Assembly (NCBI RefSeq): GCF_001625215.2
Contig: NC_030383.2
Span: 51,456,380-51,520,379 of the forward strand
DNA length: 64,000 nt
Direction: 5' to 3'
From: Daucus carota subsp. sativus
Taxonomy: Eukaryota; Streptophyta; Magnoliopsida; Apiales; Apiaceae
Below the pieces are notes generated by a model. The model was not told the origin of the DNA and made no database searches. It saw only the letters and a program-made list of their open reading frames with translations. Each line of letters opens with the position of its first letter. The first letter of the stretch is position 1. Positions 1-12,790 of the stretch are shown in pieces. The translations under genes were made by a program, and so were the position numbers.

Positions 1-1
1 A

Positions 2-187
2 TCTCAGCCATCTGACTTCCGTGAAGACCCTGTGGATCTGGAAGTTCTTCACCAGCTAGCTCTGGCTCGTGAAAGAAAGAAGCGTGGAGAATCCACTGCA
101 GCTGAAGAGCCTACTCAGAATGAGCCTTCTACTCCAATTATTCACTATTCTGATGCTGAAGAAGGAGAAGTCACTCATTCTGAGTGA
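2..187 (+). CDS. C-terminal end of a retrotransposon ORF (partial)
   Basis: An open frame enters from the left edge and ends at a TGA at 185-187, giving about 61 residues rich in Glu, Pro and Ser and ending in an acidic tail (...EEGEVTHSE). It lies about 200 bp upstream of a polypurine tract and a long LTR, so it is probably the last ORF of the element whose 3' LTR follows. Nothing in the fragment identifies it as RNase H, and an extra ORF after pol, as in SIRE/Maximus-type Copia elements, is possible. Family assignment is inference from the PPT and LTR only. Confidence 0.5.
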   Translation, partial: SQPSDFREDPVDLEVLHQLALARERKKRGESTAAEEPTQNEPSTPIIHYSDAEEGEVTHSE

Positions 188-1084
188 ATAGATTGATTAG
201 GATATTTGTTAGATATGTTCAAGGAACATCCTTTTGTAATCTATTTGTGATCATGGTTTAATGTTTAATGCAAGCCATAAACTTTTGCTATTTACATTCT
301 ATTGTTTAAATCTTTGTCTTATCTGTTAGTTGAGTTATCCTCTAGGAAATTTGCATGTTATGTTAACAAACAAATAGGGGGAGATTGAAAGGCATATGTT
401 CAGCCTATTTGTATTTAAAGAGGTACAACTCAACTCAGATAAGAAAGCTCAGTAAATAGCAAGTCATCGGAATCAGTACGAAGAACGTCAAATGATTTAT
501 GGAAATCATATGTCAGATAAGTTCCAGGATGCTGCTGCACGCCACTGAAAGAAGTTCATTAATATGTTCAAGCCTCAGTGCACAAATAATCTTTTGTGGC
601 ACGTCCAGGAATTCAGAAGACATAAAGTTTCTATACTTTATTTCATCAGAAGATTCCATTTAATGAAGATGTACGTACAAGACGAAGACTCGACGAACTA
701 ACCAAATTCTTATTGTTTATTTGACGAAGAATATTTGATTTAACTAGATACAGATGAACCAGACAGTACATCTATGTATCAGTTATCCAAATTAAATATT
801 TGAAGTCAAGCAGAAGTGGTAGTTCGCTCGTTCGACAAATCAAGAAGAAATTATTCAAGTTTAAAGAAGACCGGAAGTTGTTCTACTGAAGATTGTGTGA
901 TTAAATATTTTAATAGACTATTATTTCACTTCTCAAATAATTATATTAATTATGTAATTTATTTATTAAATTAATTCACTCTCGAATTAATTTAATTTAT
1001 GAATTTATATGATTAAATTAATTAAGTGAATAATTTTCTATTTTAATATACCATTTTATTTCTTTATTTAATCACAAAAATCAC

Positions 1085-1580
1085 CTCAGCAAGACAATTC
1101 TGGATTGTCTTGCCGAGTGGATTCATCATGCTTCCAAGACAATTCTTCATTGTCTGCATTAGCCTTGATTGAATCAGCAAGACAATCTCTAATTGTCTTG
1201 CCGATTCATTTCAATGGTGTGCAAGACAATCCTTGAAGATTGTCTTGCCGAAGGCATGTGTAAGTCTGCAAGACAATCTGTTTGTCTTGTCTTGCCGAGA
1301 GACACACTTCCAGCAAGACAATCTGTTTGTCTTGTCTTGCCGAATGCTTAAGGTGTGCAAGACAATCCTCCATTGTCTTGCCGTTTGTAGTGTTTGTCTT
1401 TCTGACAAAGGAATTGTCTTCCCTTCCCTTTTGATTGTCTTACTGACTTGGTTGAAGCTTGGTAGACAATCTGAGATTGTCTTCCCTTGCCCCTTATTGT
1501 CTTGCCCAAGCCTAGATTGTCTTACCCTTCTTGTAATTGTCTTTGCTAGCTTGTAATTGTCTTGTCTAGTGATTGTCTTG
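1085..1580 (+). repeat. Array of GCAAGACAAT/ATTGTCTTGC hairpins in the LTR U3
   Basis: At least seven copies of a short palindrome occur between 1085 and 1385, each with a left arm like GCAAGACAAT, a 4-10 nt spacer and a right arm ATTGTCTTGC. The clearest are 1085-1117 (14 nt arms, one mismatch) and 1171-1207 (16 nt arms, one mismatch). From 1400 to 1580 the array decays into single half-sites (ATTGTCTT). Flanking bases of some copies also pair. The array ends just upstream of the LTR TATA box. Frames open through it (1233-1556 and 1211-1408) are by-products of the repeat. Confidence 0.85.
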
Positions 1581-1598
1581 CATGTACAAAGCCTTGCC

Positions 1599-1606
1599 TA
1601 TAAATA
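1599..1606 (+). promoter_or_regulatory. TATA box of the LTR promoter
   Basis: TATAAATA sits about 20 bp after the last GATTGTCTTG half-site and about 350 bp before the LTR end, the expected place for the U3/R boundary promoter. No transcript evidence is available. Confidence 0.55.
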
Positions 1607-1954
1607 TGGCTTGGTTTCTTCATTTGAAAGTGTTCATTCACTTTGTATTCAAAGCATTTGTAAAGCTTTCAAGTTGTTAGTAACTTGCTTGTTCGTTATA
1701 TCCACAGTTTTCTGTGCTTTGATAACCCGGTTGTTTTAATCACTAAATCTAGAATATACCCTGTCGAATTTATTCTACGAACTTTAGTGGACATTAAAAC
1801 TGAACCATATTAATTATATAACGACTTCAAACATTGTTATATTAATTAATTATAATCTGATTAACAAATCATATTCAATCAGATTCACTTCCGCGACGAT
1901 TTGGTACTGATTGTATTCAACCCCCCCCTTCTACAATCATATCTGGACCTAACA

Positions 1955-2340
1955 GGTAGTTCTTTGCATTTTCAAGAATTTGAAAAAATGCCCTTATGTT
2001 TACGTTGATTTTTGTTAACCAACAAAATTGGGGGTGAAAGCACTCCAAATTATGATTTTTCGACCCCAGAAAATGGTCATAAAAGTCATTTTTCGACTCA
2101 AATTAGCTTATTTTTTGGCGTTTTGACGCATTTACAAAACTCCCTTCCCTATATTTTTTGATGAAATTTTTTGCTTCCCATCAAAATAGGGTGTGAAGAC
2201 TATGGTAGGAAAAAATTTCATGAAGAAATGGTATCCGAAAATATGTTTTTTTGACTCGTGAAAGTGGTCTTAAAAATCAATATATTCGTGGAAAATGGTA
2301 GTTCTTTGCATTTTCAAGAATTTCAAAAAATGCCCTTATG
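1955..2340. repeat. Satellite-like direct repeat, 342 bp period
   Basis: The 44 bp at 1955-1998 recur at 2297-2340 with a single mismatch, a spacing of 342 bp. The interior contains weaker internal similarity (a GGGTGTGAAG-type motif at about 2030 and 2190, and a GAAAATGGTC/GAAAGTGGTC motif), as if the 342 bp unit were a dimer of diverged roughly 160-180 bp monomers. The first copy abuts the LTR, so the retrotransposon probably inserted into this repeat. Confidence 0.55.
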
Positions 2341-2475
2341 GATATAATGCGATTTAAATGTTTAAAGCCGGGAAAATTCATTAAATCAACTAGAAATGTT
2401 ACAAGACTTTTTCTTGCCTTACTAAGTCACTGAGGCAAAATAATACATAGTAACATCTAATATGTGTACAATGTA

Positions 2476-3966
2476 TTATGCATTGTACATGGGGCACTTC
2501 TTGTTCCGCTTCGTATGAACTTCTTGCTTGCACCGACTACATTTGTGTCCCGTTCGGGAACCGTCCATCTCGGTCCGTATTCTCACCGACTGCCCCCTTT
2601 GGCCTCGCTTTGCTCTTCTCTTTCGCATGGCCTCGTTCGGCACCACGGTTCCATACCTTTGCCATGCTAATGGGAGTTGCACATCCCAATAGCCGGTTGC
2701 TGGTAACGGATATATCATAGGCTCCCACATATTTTGCAAAACGGGAGTGTAGTGGTAAGGGCCGATCCACTGTTTCCAGTTTATGGAATTACGATTACAC
2801 CCAGCAATCAGATGAGAACATGGAAGGCGATGACAGGCCCATTTCCCGCACGTGCAAGTACCCCTTCTGATGTCCACGACTTGTGTGTTTCCGCCCTTTT
2901 CCACACCTTTCAACCTGTACCTACGCGTCTTTACGGAGAATAAACCACTTTGCCGGTTAAATGTTTCAACGTGGTGGGCGTTAGCCCTCTCAGTATTGGT
3001 TTCCAACATTCTCCTAGCTTGCAGGCAGAGTTCATGACCTTCTTGCATGCTTTCTAGAGCAGCGTTTCTCTCCTTGTTCACCGTCCTTACAGTTTTGTAA
3101 AAGAGGAATTCCATCATTGCGGTGACCGGTAGGAAGCGAGCTTGTCGAATGTTGCCATTGAAACTCTCCGTCACGTTGGTAGTGGCCTGGCCGTAACGAG
3201 CGTGGCCTGTGTCATGACAGATGGTCCACAAGGCAGGATTTATCTCCCGCAAATATGTCACCGCTTGGGGAGAAATGCGGGCAATATGTTTCATGTAAGC
3301 CTCGTGCTTTCTTATTTGTGGTGTTCGGCCTGCTAGCCACATGAACATCTTCAAGTCATTTCCCGGGTGATGTTTGGAGAAGTTGCATCTCACATGGTGG
3401 AGGCAGTATCTGTGAACACCAAAAGGTTCAGTGAAGCCGTTGCGCTCGTCATTCACTGCAGCGAGGATCCCGGGGGCACGGTCCGATATAATACAAACGC
3501 CAAGTCTCTCTCGGCATACATGTATTCGTAGAAGACGTAGATACCAGGACCAGTTCTCCGTAGTCTCCTCATCCACGAGGGCAAAACAAATTGGATATTG
3601 GTGGTTGTTAGCGTCCACTCCCACCGCAACCAGCAACTTTCCATTGTACTTTCCCTTGAGGAATGTACCATCAATTGAAATGACTGGGCGAGCGTGCTGC
3701 CAGCCATCAATCATCGCCTTCAGACACCAGAATGCGCGAACAAATACAGATTTGCTAATCTCAGTTTGATGTGGAACCGCATCAATCTCCATTACGCTCC
3801 CTGGATTTGTACTTGCCATGACAGAGAGGAACCGTGGTAACTCATTATAGGTAGTCTGCCAATTGCCATAAAGGGTCTCCATTGCAGCCATCTTCCCCCT
3901 CCACGCTTTGCTGTAACTAACAATGTGCTGGAACTCATCGTTCACCATTGTTATACTGTTCATCAT
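2476..3966 (-). CDS. Mutator-like (MURA-type) transposase lacking the N-terminal domain
   Basis: A 496-residue open frame. It begins in the helical linker (EFQHIVSYSKAWRGK) that normally precedes the MULE catalytic domain. The DDE residues are visible: Asp in ISIDGTFLKGKY (about residue 98), Asp in IISDRAPG (about 160) and Glu in VTESFNGN (about 265). A SWIM zinc finger (CTCGKWACHRLPCSHL) lies near residue 370, and a C-terminal zinc knuckle CX2CX4HX4C (HKCSRCKQEVH...C) near 475-492. The usual N-terminal DNA-binding region is missing: the ORF is shorter than the typical 600-800 residues and a tandem repeat lies just upstream of the start. No internal stop or frameshift is present, so the gene may be recently active or truncated by rearrangement. 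An unrecognised upstream exon is the alternative. Confidence 0.88.
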   Translation of the reverse strand: MMNSITMVNDEFQHIVSYSKAWRGKMAAMETLYGNWQTTYNELPRFLSVMASTNPGSVMEIDAVPHQTEISKSVFVRAFWCLKAMIDGWQHARPVISIDGTFLKGKYNGKLLVAVGVDANNHQYPICFALVDEETTENWSWYLRLLRIHVCRERLGVCIISDRAPGILAAVNDERNGFTEPFGVHRYCLHHVRCNFSKHHPGNDLKMFMWLAGRTPQIRKHEAYMKHIARISPQAVTYLREINPALWTICHDTGHARYGQATTNVTESFNGNIRQARFLPVTAMMEFLFYKTVRTVNKERNAALESMQEGHELCLQARRMLETNTERANAHHVETFNRQSGLFSVKTRRYRLKGVEKGGNTQVVDIRRGTCTCGKWACHRLPCSHLIAGCNRNSINWKQWIGPYHYTPVLQNMWEPMIYPLPATGYWDVQLPLAWQRYGTVVPNEAMRKRRAKRGQRGQSVRIRTEMDGSRTGHKCSRCKQEVHTKRNKKCPMYNA

Positions 3967-4058
3967 GTGAACCTCTGCATTATGAGATACTACTGTTGAT
4001 CATGTGAATATCAGCATTATGGGATACAACTGTTGATCATGTGAATATCAGCATTATT
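3962..4058. repeat. 37 bp tandem repeat in the MULE divergent promoter
   Basis: The motif ATCATGTGAAtatcaGCATT begins at 3962, 3999 and 4036, an exact 37 bp period over about 2.6 copies. The first unit overlaps the transposase start codon. The repeat could hold host-factor or transposase binding sites, or mark the rearrangement that removed the transposase N-terminus. Confidence 0.85.
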
Positions 4059-4081
4059 TCGTTGCAATGTTATGCTATGCC

Positions 4082-4089
4082 TATAAATA
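4082..4089 (+). promoter_or_regulatory. TATA box for the small MULE ORF
   Basis: TATAAATA lies 71 bp upstream of the ATG at 4160 and immediately after the 37 bp tandem repeat, a normal plant core-promoter spacing. Confidence 0.5.
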
Positions 4090-4159
4090 GGTTCACATAC
4101 AATATGCACAATGCACACACAACCATAGACCTCACACAAGATATAGTTCATCATAAATC

Positions 4160-4591
4160 ATGAGTTACACACCAGGTGATCTGTTTGTTGCCATGGGTAG
4201 AAAATGGTGGTGTGATGATGACTTTACGTACTCTTTAAACCCTAATTTACGATACTCCCCTCAGTCGATTACCACCATGTTGAATGAGTGGGAGTGGCGT
4301 GTGCGTAGGCATGAAGTGTGCATGGAACGTTGTGCACTAGCTGGGATTCCGATTCCTAAACAAAGGGCTCGTACTATGCCTCGAGAAACGCCGCAGCAGC
4401 TGGAGGCCGCCCTCTTCAGAGCGAGAGAAGAGGAGAATCGCATGAATCTGCGACTGCATCGTTAGAGTCTATACGATGATGCTAGGATGTTTCGGGAAGA
4501 AGGGGACCGGTTTAAGGAACAACAATACCTTGCATTGGTCACCACTCCGGATTATTATTCTGATAGTGTAATGTCGTCCGAGGACGATTAA
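4160..4591 (+). pseudogene. Small MULE accessory ORF with one in-frame TAG
   Basis: ATG at 4160 opens 101 codons to a TAG at 4463-4465. The same frame then continues without a stop for another 41 codons to TAA at 4589-4591, ending in an acidic SSEDD tail. The product would be charged and probably helical (LEAALFRAREEENR before the stop, ARMFREEGDRFKEQQ after it). A one-base change in a formerly 143-codon gene, or translational readthrough, would both explain this. I do not recognise the family; it could be the element's second gene, functionally parallel to mudrB but with no visible similarity to it. Confidence 0.5.
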
Positions 4592-5742
4592 GTGGTCTGT
4601 AGTTTCGTCGTGATTGTTTTCTGCTTTTCAATTTAAGTCGTGTTATCGTTGTTTTAATATCTTCTATGAATAAAATTGCTGTGTTTGATCAAATGCATTC
4701 GGGATATGATAATACATGACGTTTTCGGATTAACAAAAATAAAACAATAATAATATTATTTATCTTTTATGAGCTTAAATATGACCTTAAATATTAAAAT
4801 ATTATATTTTAATATAAAATAATTTTGTAATATTATATCATTATATAATATAATATTATAAAATATAATAATATAAATAATATATCACAATTTCCCCTTT
4901 TTTTGAATTTTTTATAAATTAAATAACCGAACCGAAAAGTGAAGAATTTTTGAGGAAAACCCACAAAGATTTTCCCTTCTATGTTCGCCCGTGGGGGGGG
5001 CGAACATATAAGGCAAAATCTTTGTTGTTCGCCCCTGGGAGGGGCCTGCTGCAAAAAAACTGCCTGTGGTGTTCGCCCCTGGTGTATATGAATTAGGGTG
5101 GTTAGTTTTGTGAAGTGAAAAAAAAGGTGGTTAGTTTTGTAAAGAATTGATTCAGGGTGGTCAGTAATTTGAAGGAGCCTGCAGTAAACTATAAAATATA
5201 GACGATAAAGTAATGTACTAATATCATAATATGTCTTTATGTTATTTACTAATATTCATATGAAATAATTCGGCTAATCGAACAGTTATCAATTAACCGA
5301 ATTTAAAAAAACTGAATAACTTCAAAAAAGATTTTTTTACTATCGAAAACCGAACCAAAAATATAAAAATCGGTTAACCGATCCATGATTATTTCGGTTT
5401 TTTGGGGTCTTCGCTTATCGAACCGAATGCTCACCCTTACCCGATGCTGGTGTTTGGTTGCGAAAAAACAAGATTTCAAATTCATACCTCAAACCCTGAT
5501 GTATGGGTTTTTATTAGCAAGAGGGAAGTGAGTATGAGATGGAGATATGTGAATTAATTTGTTTTTTAATTTTTTTTGTCTCTATTTAAGTAACTAAATC
5601 TTAATGTTTAATACAAGAATAATCAATAAGGCAAAAATATATAATATATAATAATTTTATTAATATTTTAAATTAATATATATTAATAACTTAATTTTTT
5701 GTAAAATTGAATATATTAATTCCAACACTCAACCAAAACATA
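4592..5742. other. AT-rich intergenic DNA with repeat debris
   Basis: No gene was seen. Notable pieces are three copies of a GTTCGCCC(C/G)TGG motif at about 4983-5080, the first forming a short G/C hairpin, and three copies of GGTGGT(T/C)AGT within 5098-5170. Confidence 0.5.
5283..5439. repeat. hAT-like end fragment with AACCGAA repeats
   Basis: Multiple CGGTTAACCGA/AACCGAA motifs end in TGCTCACCCTTA, resembling the 3' terminus and subterminal repeats of the complete hAT element at 18724-19614. No matching 5' end or target duplication was found, so this is probably a truncated copy. Confidence 0.4.
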
Positions 5743-6023
5743 CTCCCTCCGTCCCACCCAATTCTTTACATTGGGTTTGGGCACGGAGGTTAAGAAATAT
5801 GTATAAAGTAGTGGAAAAGGGAAGAAAAAGTGGGTGAAGTGGTGGGACCCATTGATTTTTAATATATAAAAGGGAGTTGGTGAAGTAAAAGTAGTGTGAA
5901 AAGGAAGAAAAAGTGAGAAAGTGGTGGGACCCATTAACTATTTTAGGAAAGTTTTGTGATGTAAAGAAATGGGTGGGACGGCCAAATAAGGAAACTGTAA
6001 AGAATCTGGTGGGACGGAGGGAG
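5743..6023. mobile_element. Stowaway-like MITE (281 bp)
   Basis: Terminal inverted repeats CTCCCTCCGTCCCACC / GGTGGGACGGAGGGAG are flanked by TA on both sides (5741-5742, 6024-6025), the Tc1/mariner signature. The interior motif TTCTTTACATTGGGTTTGGG is nearly shared with the copy at 37534-37834. Open frames in it are not genes. Confidence 0.92.
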
Positions 6024-6045
6024 TATGAATCACATATTATAACTT

Positions 6046-6247
6046 CGGTTTGGCTAGTGTGTGCCCATGGGCACATGCTAAGTACTAACATTAATAAAAA
6101 TGGAGGGTTTTGATTGGTGTGGTTGTTGCTAAGTAGTGTAACTGCAGGGGGTCCACCATTAATAAAGAAGGTAAGCCAATAGAAACCCTCCAATTTCATA
6201 AATTTTGGTGCTTAATGTGTGCCCATGGGCACACCATAGAAAAACCG
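6046..6247. mobile_element. MULE-type MITE with ~65 bp terminal repeats (202 bp)
   Basis: The two ends are inverted copies over roughly 65 bp, each containing the palindrome GTGCCCATGGGCAC and GGAGGGTTT. The element is bracketed by TTATAACTT at 6037-6045 and 6248-6256. A 9 bp duplication is the Mutator superfamily signature. It sits 20 bp from the Stowaway element. Confidence 0.85.
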
Positions 6248-6724
6248 TTATAACTTTAATTTAAACTCACACCTCTCCGACATCATTTCTCATTCCAATC
6301 TCATGTCATTCGGCGAAATAAACTATCTCTTAAAAAAAATTGTAAGAAATACGCTTTCTTACGAGACCGGCCCTGCACGTATCATACATACAAGGAGAGG
6401 AAGAAACATACAGTCTATACATCTATATAAAGTAAAATCCAGGGCGGCTGACGTGGCGCTTCCCTCCTTGCTTTTAGACTGAATTCTCTGTTCTCAGTTT
6501 TCAACATATCTCAGTTGCTCCTCTGCCTCTTTTCTTCTTATTTAATTTTTGTTTATTTTTTAATTCCTGACTGATCGGTTTCGTAACTGAAGCCTCGCCA
6601 TCTCCTTCGACAGTTTGTTATAAATCATCCTCCCGCAATCGTTTCTTTTCGCTTGGTTATTTCTTACTCGAAAATAACCCCCAAAAATCAAACCATATTT
6701 CTCCACTCAGATTGCAAGAACCCC

Positions 6725-7019
6725 ATGGCGATCGATTGTTTAGTTCTGGGTATGTCTAATTTTCACATAAAATCATGTCTGCGCACATTTATATGATCAT
6801 TGTATGCATACTAATGTCCTAATTTGGTGTTTTGTTTGCAGGGGCAGGCCAAGAAGTGGGCAAGAGCTGTGTGGTGGTGAACATGAATGGCAAGAAAATT
6901 ATGTTCGATTGCGGGAAGCATATGGGTCATCATGATCACCAGAGATACCCCGATTTCTCTCGTATTTCAAGAACCGGGGATTTCGATAGCTCCCTTACTT
7001 GCATTATCATCGCACACTT
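6725..7019 (+). pseudogene. CPSF73-II: CPSF73-II (INTS11-like) first two exons, captured fragment
   Basis: Exon 1 (6725-6749, ATG GCG ATC GAT...) splices at GTATGT to exon 2 (6842-about 7019). Together they read [20 protein letters not shown]...[18 protein letters not shown]...LTCIIIAHL, unmistakably the N-terminus of the metallo-beta-lactamase RNA-cleavage family member CPSF73-II/INTS11. Similarity stops just before the HxHxDH zinc-binding motif, where the frame runs into intron-like sequence. The MBL active site and beta-CASP domain are absent, so no active nuclease can be made. It retains plausible 5' flanking sequence and lies within the Helitron, consistent with capture. Confidence 0.8.
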
Positions 7020-7119
7020 GTATATTTCTGTTTCTTGATATATGATTGTTTGTTGCCTGTTGTGTTTGTTAATTTTGCTTTATTGGATTGGTTGATGCGT
7101 TAAAGCGAAAAGCTTGTTT

Positions 7120-7319
7120 TCTGACACAGATTTCTAAGACTTTTGACCTCATAGCTAAAATCATTATTTTCAAAATTTTCTTTTTTTTAATTATTATATT
7201 AATCACATATTTTTATTTGAAATTTTTTTAAAAAAAATAATGATTTTAACTATCCAGTCAAGGGACTTAGAAGTGCGTGTCAAAAAGTCGAACAACCTAT
7301 ATTCAAAACAGAGGGAGTA
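7120..7319. repeat. Degenerate Stowaway-like MITE inside the Helitron
   Basis: The segment has imperfect inverted halves (a TTCTAAGACTTTTGACC-like left part and a GGGACTTAGAAGTGC / GTCAAAAAGTCGAAC right part) and ends in ACAGAGGGAGTA, a Stowaway 3' end. The left end is eroded. Confidence 0.45.
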
Positions 7320-8581
7320 GAATGTAAAAGAATGGTAGGCAATACTGCAGTTTATTGTTAAAGTAAATCAGGGCTTTACAAATTTGTTAAAAATGTTTTT
7401 GTTGATGTCGTGATTTGATGTATATTATAAGTTTCTGGAATCTGGATAGGTAGAGATCCGTTGAACTAAGAATTAAGGTGGGGTAAATTTTTTGATATGA
7501 GCTTAAAAGTGCTGTAAACAGTATCTTAATGATCAATTGAATAAAATAAATAGAACGAAGATAAATTATTAAGGTACCAATATTTAGGAATTCTTTTGTC
7601 TGGTTATGTAACTAGGCAATGTAATTTTGTATCATCTACATTAAATATCATAAACTTCGCCTTCTACACTGGTTGAGGAAAATGCTCCTCATCCTACTGC
7701 TGATGCTATGCAAGTACGCAATTCATACTTATTGAGAAATATTTGGGACAAATTACGGGGTAGGGAGTTTAATTTCTGCGCATTTCTCATTCTTGGCCCT
7801 CGACATGTATGTGTTCCTTATGCACTATGTAGACAATGACTGACTGTATACAACAGGGTTATAATACTCTTTAATTGCTTTTGCTCATATTTTCCTGTTT
7901 TCTTAAGCCTCCAAGTTTTATTCATATTTTCGCTTTTCATGTGTATATGTGCCATGGTTGCAAGCCTTTTATCCTTGCCCCAATTTTCCTCTTTCAGTTA
8001 ATTATTTCCGTTACAGAACTTTGGTTTACCCAAGCCCATGACCTTTTGCTTTCCATGCCATGATATATATAGTTTGAGCTACACTGAATGCGAGTTTTAT
8101 TTTTTGTAATTTTATTTTATGAAATATGGACATTTGTGATCTTGCTAAATTTCTACATTGATGTTGCCAGATTATGTTCCGGCTTTTATTTAATTTGATG
8201 CTCTGGTGTTTCTGTAGCATTTCCTGAGGAATTTAGTTCTCATTGAGAAGCTTGAGCAGCTCGATCTTAAATCAGTGGAGACGGTTGTAGATGAAAAGGT
8301 AGAGGACAAGGTAATATTTGGGTAAATTTATTCCCTTAAACTTCTATTATACTATTTCCAATTCTGCGTTGCCTCCCCAAGTGTTTTCAGACTTTCGGGT
8401 ATTCAAATATTTCTTTTATTACTTTAGAAACAATAGCTATAAGGTGCTGGGATATGAGGGAGTATTAGTCAGGAAGGATATATGTGTTTGCAAGTACTAA
8501 AATCAATAAATTATCAAGAATTTGCTTTATTATATACTTGATTCGGACTATAAACCACTGGTGACAAGGCGCATGTGCTTG

Positions 8582-8719
8582 ATTGTCACGCAGTTTGGCT
8601 ACTTTAAGGTGCCGGGGAAGGACTCAGGGATGAAGCCGATTGTGGTAAAGGCCAAGCTGGTGTCGAAGATTGCGGAGAAGAAGATTGAGATGGGCGGCGC
8701 TGTTGTGCTTACTGCTTAG
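8582..8719 (+). pseudogene. RPL27A: Ribosomal protein L27a (uL15) C-terminal fragment
   Basis: The frame reads [15 protein letters not shown] then [16 protein letters not shown] and ends [11 protein letters not shown], the conserved C-terminus of cytosolic 60S protein L27a. The first ~95 residues of the roughly 146-residue protein are absent. Small differences from the family (a shortened KEAGG turn, and GKDSG in place of a longer loop) indicate decay. It shares orientation with the CPSF73-II piece in the same Helitron, so a chimeric transcript is possible but unproven. Confidence 0.8.
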
Positions 8720-9451
8720 GATTGGTTTCTGTTTTAATTGAAATGGATTATACTGATTGTAATGGTTCTTATGGATTCTCACATTGTGGAACACTGTTTT
8801 TGGATAAATTTATGGTTAATGGTACTTTTAATTTTGGATTTGGTGGTGTTTGTTTGGTTTTTATTGTGTTGTGGTTGATAATGTTTGATTTTGTATGTGG
8901 TCAGATTGGTTCTTGTAGTGATGGTTGTAGTCGAGGCTCTGATTGTGGTTTGAGACCTCGATGTTCAATCGAGTGGAAGTGCAGTGTTGATAATGAGATT
9001 TTTTCCCCCCTAATTAATCATGTCCATTCCTCCGTGGAGTTGTGCTCAAAACTTAAAAGAAACTGTTGTTCTGCTTGGTCTTATCTATTCAGTTGTCACT
9101 TGTGACACACAATAAAATTTAAGCATTTGCTATATATAATTAGTGCAGGCGGTGGTTTTACTGATTGCGTATTTGATACACTCTCTTGCACTCTTTATAA
9201 CTAACAATATTTTTTCATATTTCAACAATAAATACGATATTAAAAATTACAAAAATTATAGATTATATAAAGAATGTATTAAGTGCTATGTAGTTCCCGA
9301 ATACTCATTTTCTTCAAAATAAAACAAGTTAACAATATGAGATTATGGAGGGCGCTTATATTATTTTCTCTTCATCGCTGCCCTCACGCGCAACAGTTGC
9401 ATTCTCCAAGATATTTTCAATGCCCGCGCGAAGCGCGGGTTATACACCTAG

Positions 9452-10026
9452 TTGTGAATAAATGAAGTTGTTTTAGCGTCATCCGGAGAGATGATGACAT
9501 CATTTGTTTATCTTAATATTTTATTTTAGTAATAGGATCGATAAATCTATAGGTTGGGAAATAGTTAGTACTTGCTAATAAATATTCATCTTTTGAATTG
9601 TTGGTCTTCCCCATTCGGTTACTTAAGTGTACAAGTGCAGGGAAAGCTGAATTTAGGTCTTGAAAGTAAAGGCCTAAACTGGAGATTGTTAGATCGAAAT
9701 GTATGATAAAGTTAATGTGATAATGTGTTTAAAAAGTTTGAGGCGGGAACGATTCTCGCCAATGATAAACAAGATTCTTCGTTAGTGCACTCACATCGAT
9801 TCGAAACTAGCGCACACAATCGATGAAATAATAATCAACAATGTAATGATATGAACTTCACGAAATTTATATCATCAAAGTAATAATGTAAAAGTTTTAT
9901 AACCGCATAAAGAAACTACAAATAACATATATGTAAGAACAGTAGGTGTTATAGCATTCAGGAGAGCACAAAAACTCCCTCGTGTCTTGCAATGAGGGAA
10001 AACAATAACTAGGACAAACCTTGTTT
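9452..10026. other. Intergenic DNA between the Helitron and OPR-a
   Basis: No gene was seen. It should contain the 3' UTR of OPR-a next to 10027. AAACTGGAGATTGTTAGATC at about 9672 resembles a Copia polypurine tract plus LTR start, but no LTR end could be found. Confidence 0.4.
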
Positions 10027-12700
<2,674 letters not shown>

Positions 12701-12782
12701 TATTGTTCAAAGTGGGTGTGCAGATATTTTGTGTGTGTATAAATGTGTTGTGTGTAATAAAATATTGGACTTGGTTACTGGG

Positions 12783-12790
12783 TATTTATA
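12783..12790 (-). promoter_or_regulatory. TATA box of OPR-a
   Basis: TATAAATA on the minus strand lies about 83 bp upstream of the OPR-a ATG, a normal distance for a plant promoter with a short leader. Confidence 0.55.

Larger units (their letters stand above)
386..1954 (+). mobile_element. 3' LTR of a Copia-type retrotransposon (1569 bp)
   Basis: A polypurine tract (AGGGGGAGAT, 376-385) is followed directly by a TG start (TGAAAGG) and the block closes with CCTAACA at 1948-1954, the usual TG...CA borders. A TATA box lies at 1599-1606, leaving about 1.2 kb of U3 upstream. Length and PPT fit SIRE/Maximus-like Copia elements. The 5' LTR, pol and the left target-site duplication lie outside the window. 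The 5 bp after the LTR are GGTAG, the expected duplication if the other side matches. The U3 carries an unusual array of short palindromes. Confidence 0.75.
2400..4700. mobile_element. Mutator-like element with two divergent ORFs (borders not found)
   Basis: A MURA-type transposase on the minus strand and a small ORF on the plus strand share a 190 bp divergent promoter region. I could not identify terminal inverted repeats or a target-site duplication, so the borders are only approximate. The two-gene plan recalls maize MuDR, but there mudrA and mudrB are convergent. Confidence 0.5.
6422..9451 (+). mobile_element. Non-autonomous Helitron carrying gene fragments (3.03 kb)
   Basis: The 3' end is classic: a GC-rich hairpin CCCGCGCGAAGCGCGGG (9423-9439), a short spacer, then CTAG at 9448-9451 followed by T. 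The 5' end is taken as TCTATATAAAGTAAAATCC at 6422, preceded by A, so the insertion is between A and T without target duplication. A GGCTGACGTGGCGC motif follows, as in many plant Helitron 5' ends; TC at 6414 is an alternative start. Inside are CPSF73-II exons 1-2, an unassigned exon-like block at 8221-8310, and the L27a 3' end. No Rep/helicase frame is present, so it depends on another element. Confidence 0.78.
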